Below, one piece after another: positions 43,678 through 43,933 of a DNA stretch of 43,933 nt. How positions within the stretch are numbered: the stretch's first letter is position 1; every line of letters starts with the position of its first letter. Position numbers and translations under genes: made by a program. The stretch is from an uncultured Candidatus Poseidoniales archaeon (GTDB lineage Archaea > Thermoplasmatota > Poseidoniia > Poseidoniales > Poseidoniaceae): NCBI GenBank assembly GCA_902605365.1, contig CACLCM010000014.1, forward strand, positions 1-43,933, given 5' to 3'. The notes beneath the pieces are model-generated. The model was given only the letters and a program-made list of their open reading frames with translations. It had not been told where the DNA came from and ran no database searches.

Positions 43678-43933
43678 ACTTCAGCCGAAATCAAATTAGT
43701 ACTGCATTGCACCAAATGGCAGTACTGTTGGAATTATCTGGCGCCAATATGTTTCGGACACGTTCCTACCAAAATGGTTCTAGGCTTATCGGCTCACTCT
43801 CTCAAGACCTTGGTGAACTCGTGGCCAGTGGAGAATTGTTTGAATTGAAAGGGATAGGAAAAGGACTTGGCTCCGCAATTTCACAAGCAGTAGGTGAAGG
43901 AAAATGGCCAGATGATTGGGTGAATTTACACGA
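43662..43933 (+). CDS. Family-X DNA polymerase (PolX), N-terminal part, cut by window edge
   Basis: A frame from the ATG at 43662 stays open to the right edge (about 90 residues). It matches the N-terminal 8-kDa-type domain of archaeal and bacterial PolX: LLELSGANMFRTRSYQNGSR, then ELKGIGKGLGSAI, a helix-hairpin-helix motif. Full-length PolX adds polymerase and PHP nuclease domains and acts in gap-filling repair; these would lie outside the window. An internal ATG at 43716 would cut into the first helix. Confidence 0.75.
   Translation, partial: MSGPPYFSRNQISTALHQMAVLLELSGANMFRTRSYQNGSRLIGSLSQDLGELVASGELFELKGIGKGLGSAISQAVGEGKWPDDWVNLH

Overview
The window looks like a chromosomal segment of a planktonic archaeon, most likely Candidatus Poseidoniales (Marine Group II) or a close relative in Thermoplasmatota. 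The reasons are an archaeal-type Nob1 (PIN domain plus zinc ribbon), archaeal TATA-like boxes, very large secreted or C-terminally anchored proteins with Ig/FN3/TSP3 modules, a SAP-domain zinc-ribbon membrane protein, a membrane pyrophosphatase and lipobox proteins. The lineage is an inference from gene content. No 16S rRNA gene or other phylogenetic marker is present.

Layout. 1-6.6 kb: two giant minus-strand surface/secreted proteins, the first cut by the left edge, separated by a 620-bp AT-rich spacer full of inverted repeats. 6.9-11.9 kb: a MacB/FtsX-type permease with an unusual extracytoplasmic insertion and its ATPase. 11.9-13.8 kb: small housekeeping genes (MoaD-like, TatA, a possible 25-aa peptide, Nob1, DedA/VTT) and then tRNA-Glu(TTC). 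13.87-18.09 kb: a gene islet (small membrane protein, TSP3-esterase fusion, RidA-like, orphan polytopic protein) punctuated by three degenerate copies of the tRNA-Glu 3' end, which suggests tRNA-targeted integration. 18.2-21.7 kb: a CBU_0592-like membrane protein, an AlkB-type di-iron hydroxylase co-transcribed with an FAD-linked oxidase, and a SAP/zinc-ribbon protein.

21.9-36.6 kb is a starch/maltodextrin utilization locus. It holds a MalE-MalF fusion, MalG, a short MalK, a membrane-anchored GH13 amylase, a GT35 phosphorylase, a GH77 4-alpha-glucanotransferase and a 1,497-aa anchored GH57 amylopullulanase. The logic is extracellular cleavage of alpha-glucan by GH57 and GH13, import by the CUT1 ABC transporter, and intracellular processing by GH77 and phosphorylase to glucose-1-phosphate.

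36.7-43.9 kb: small zinc-ribbon and membrane proteins, one of them bracketed by a direct repeat that duplicates the 3' end of its neighbour; then glutaredoxin, a GHMP kinase, an alpha/beta hydrolase with a lipoprotein, a K+-dependent-type membrane pyrophosphatase, an HMA-domain protein, a NifU-like protein, a small membrane protein, and the start of a family-X DNA polymerase cut by the right edge.

The most interesting items are the tRNA-Glu 3'-end ladder and the similar 3'-end duplication near 37 kb, the SBP-permease fusion with its operator-like palindrome, the archaeal AlkB-like/FAD-oxidase pair, and the permease with a propeller-like ectodomain.
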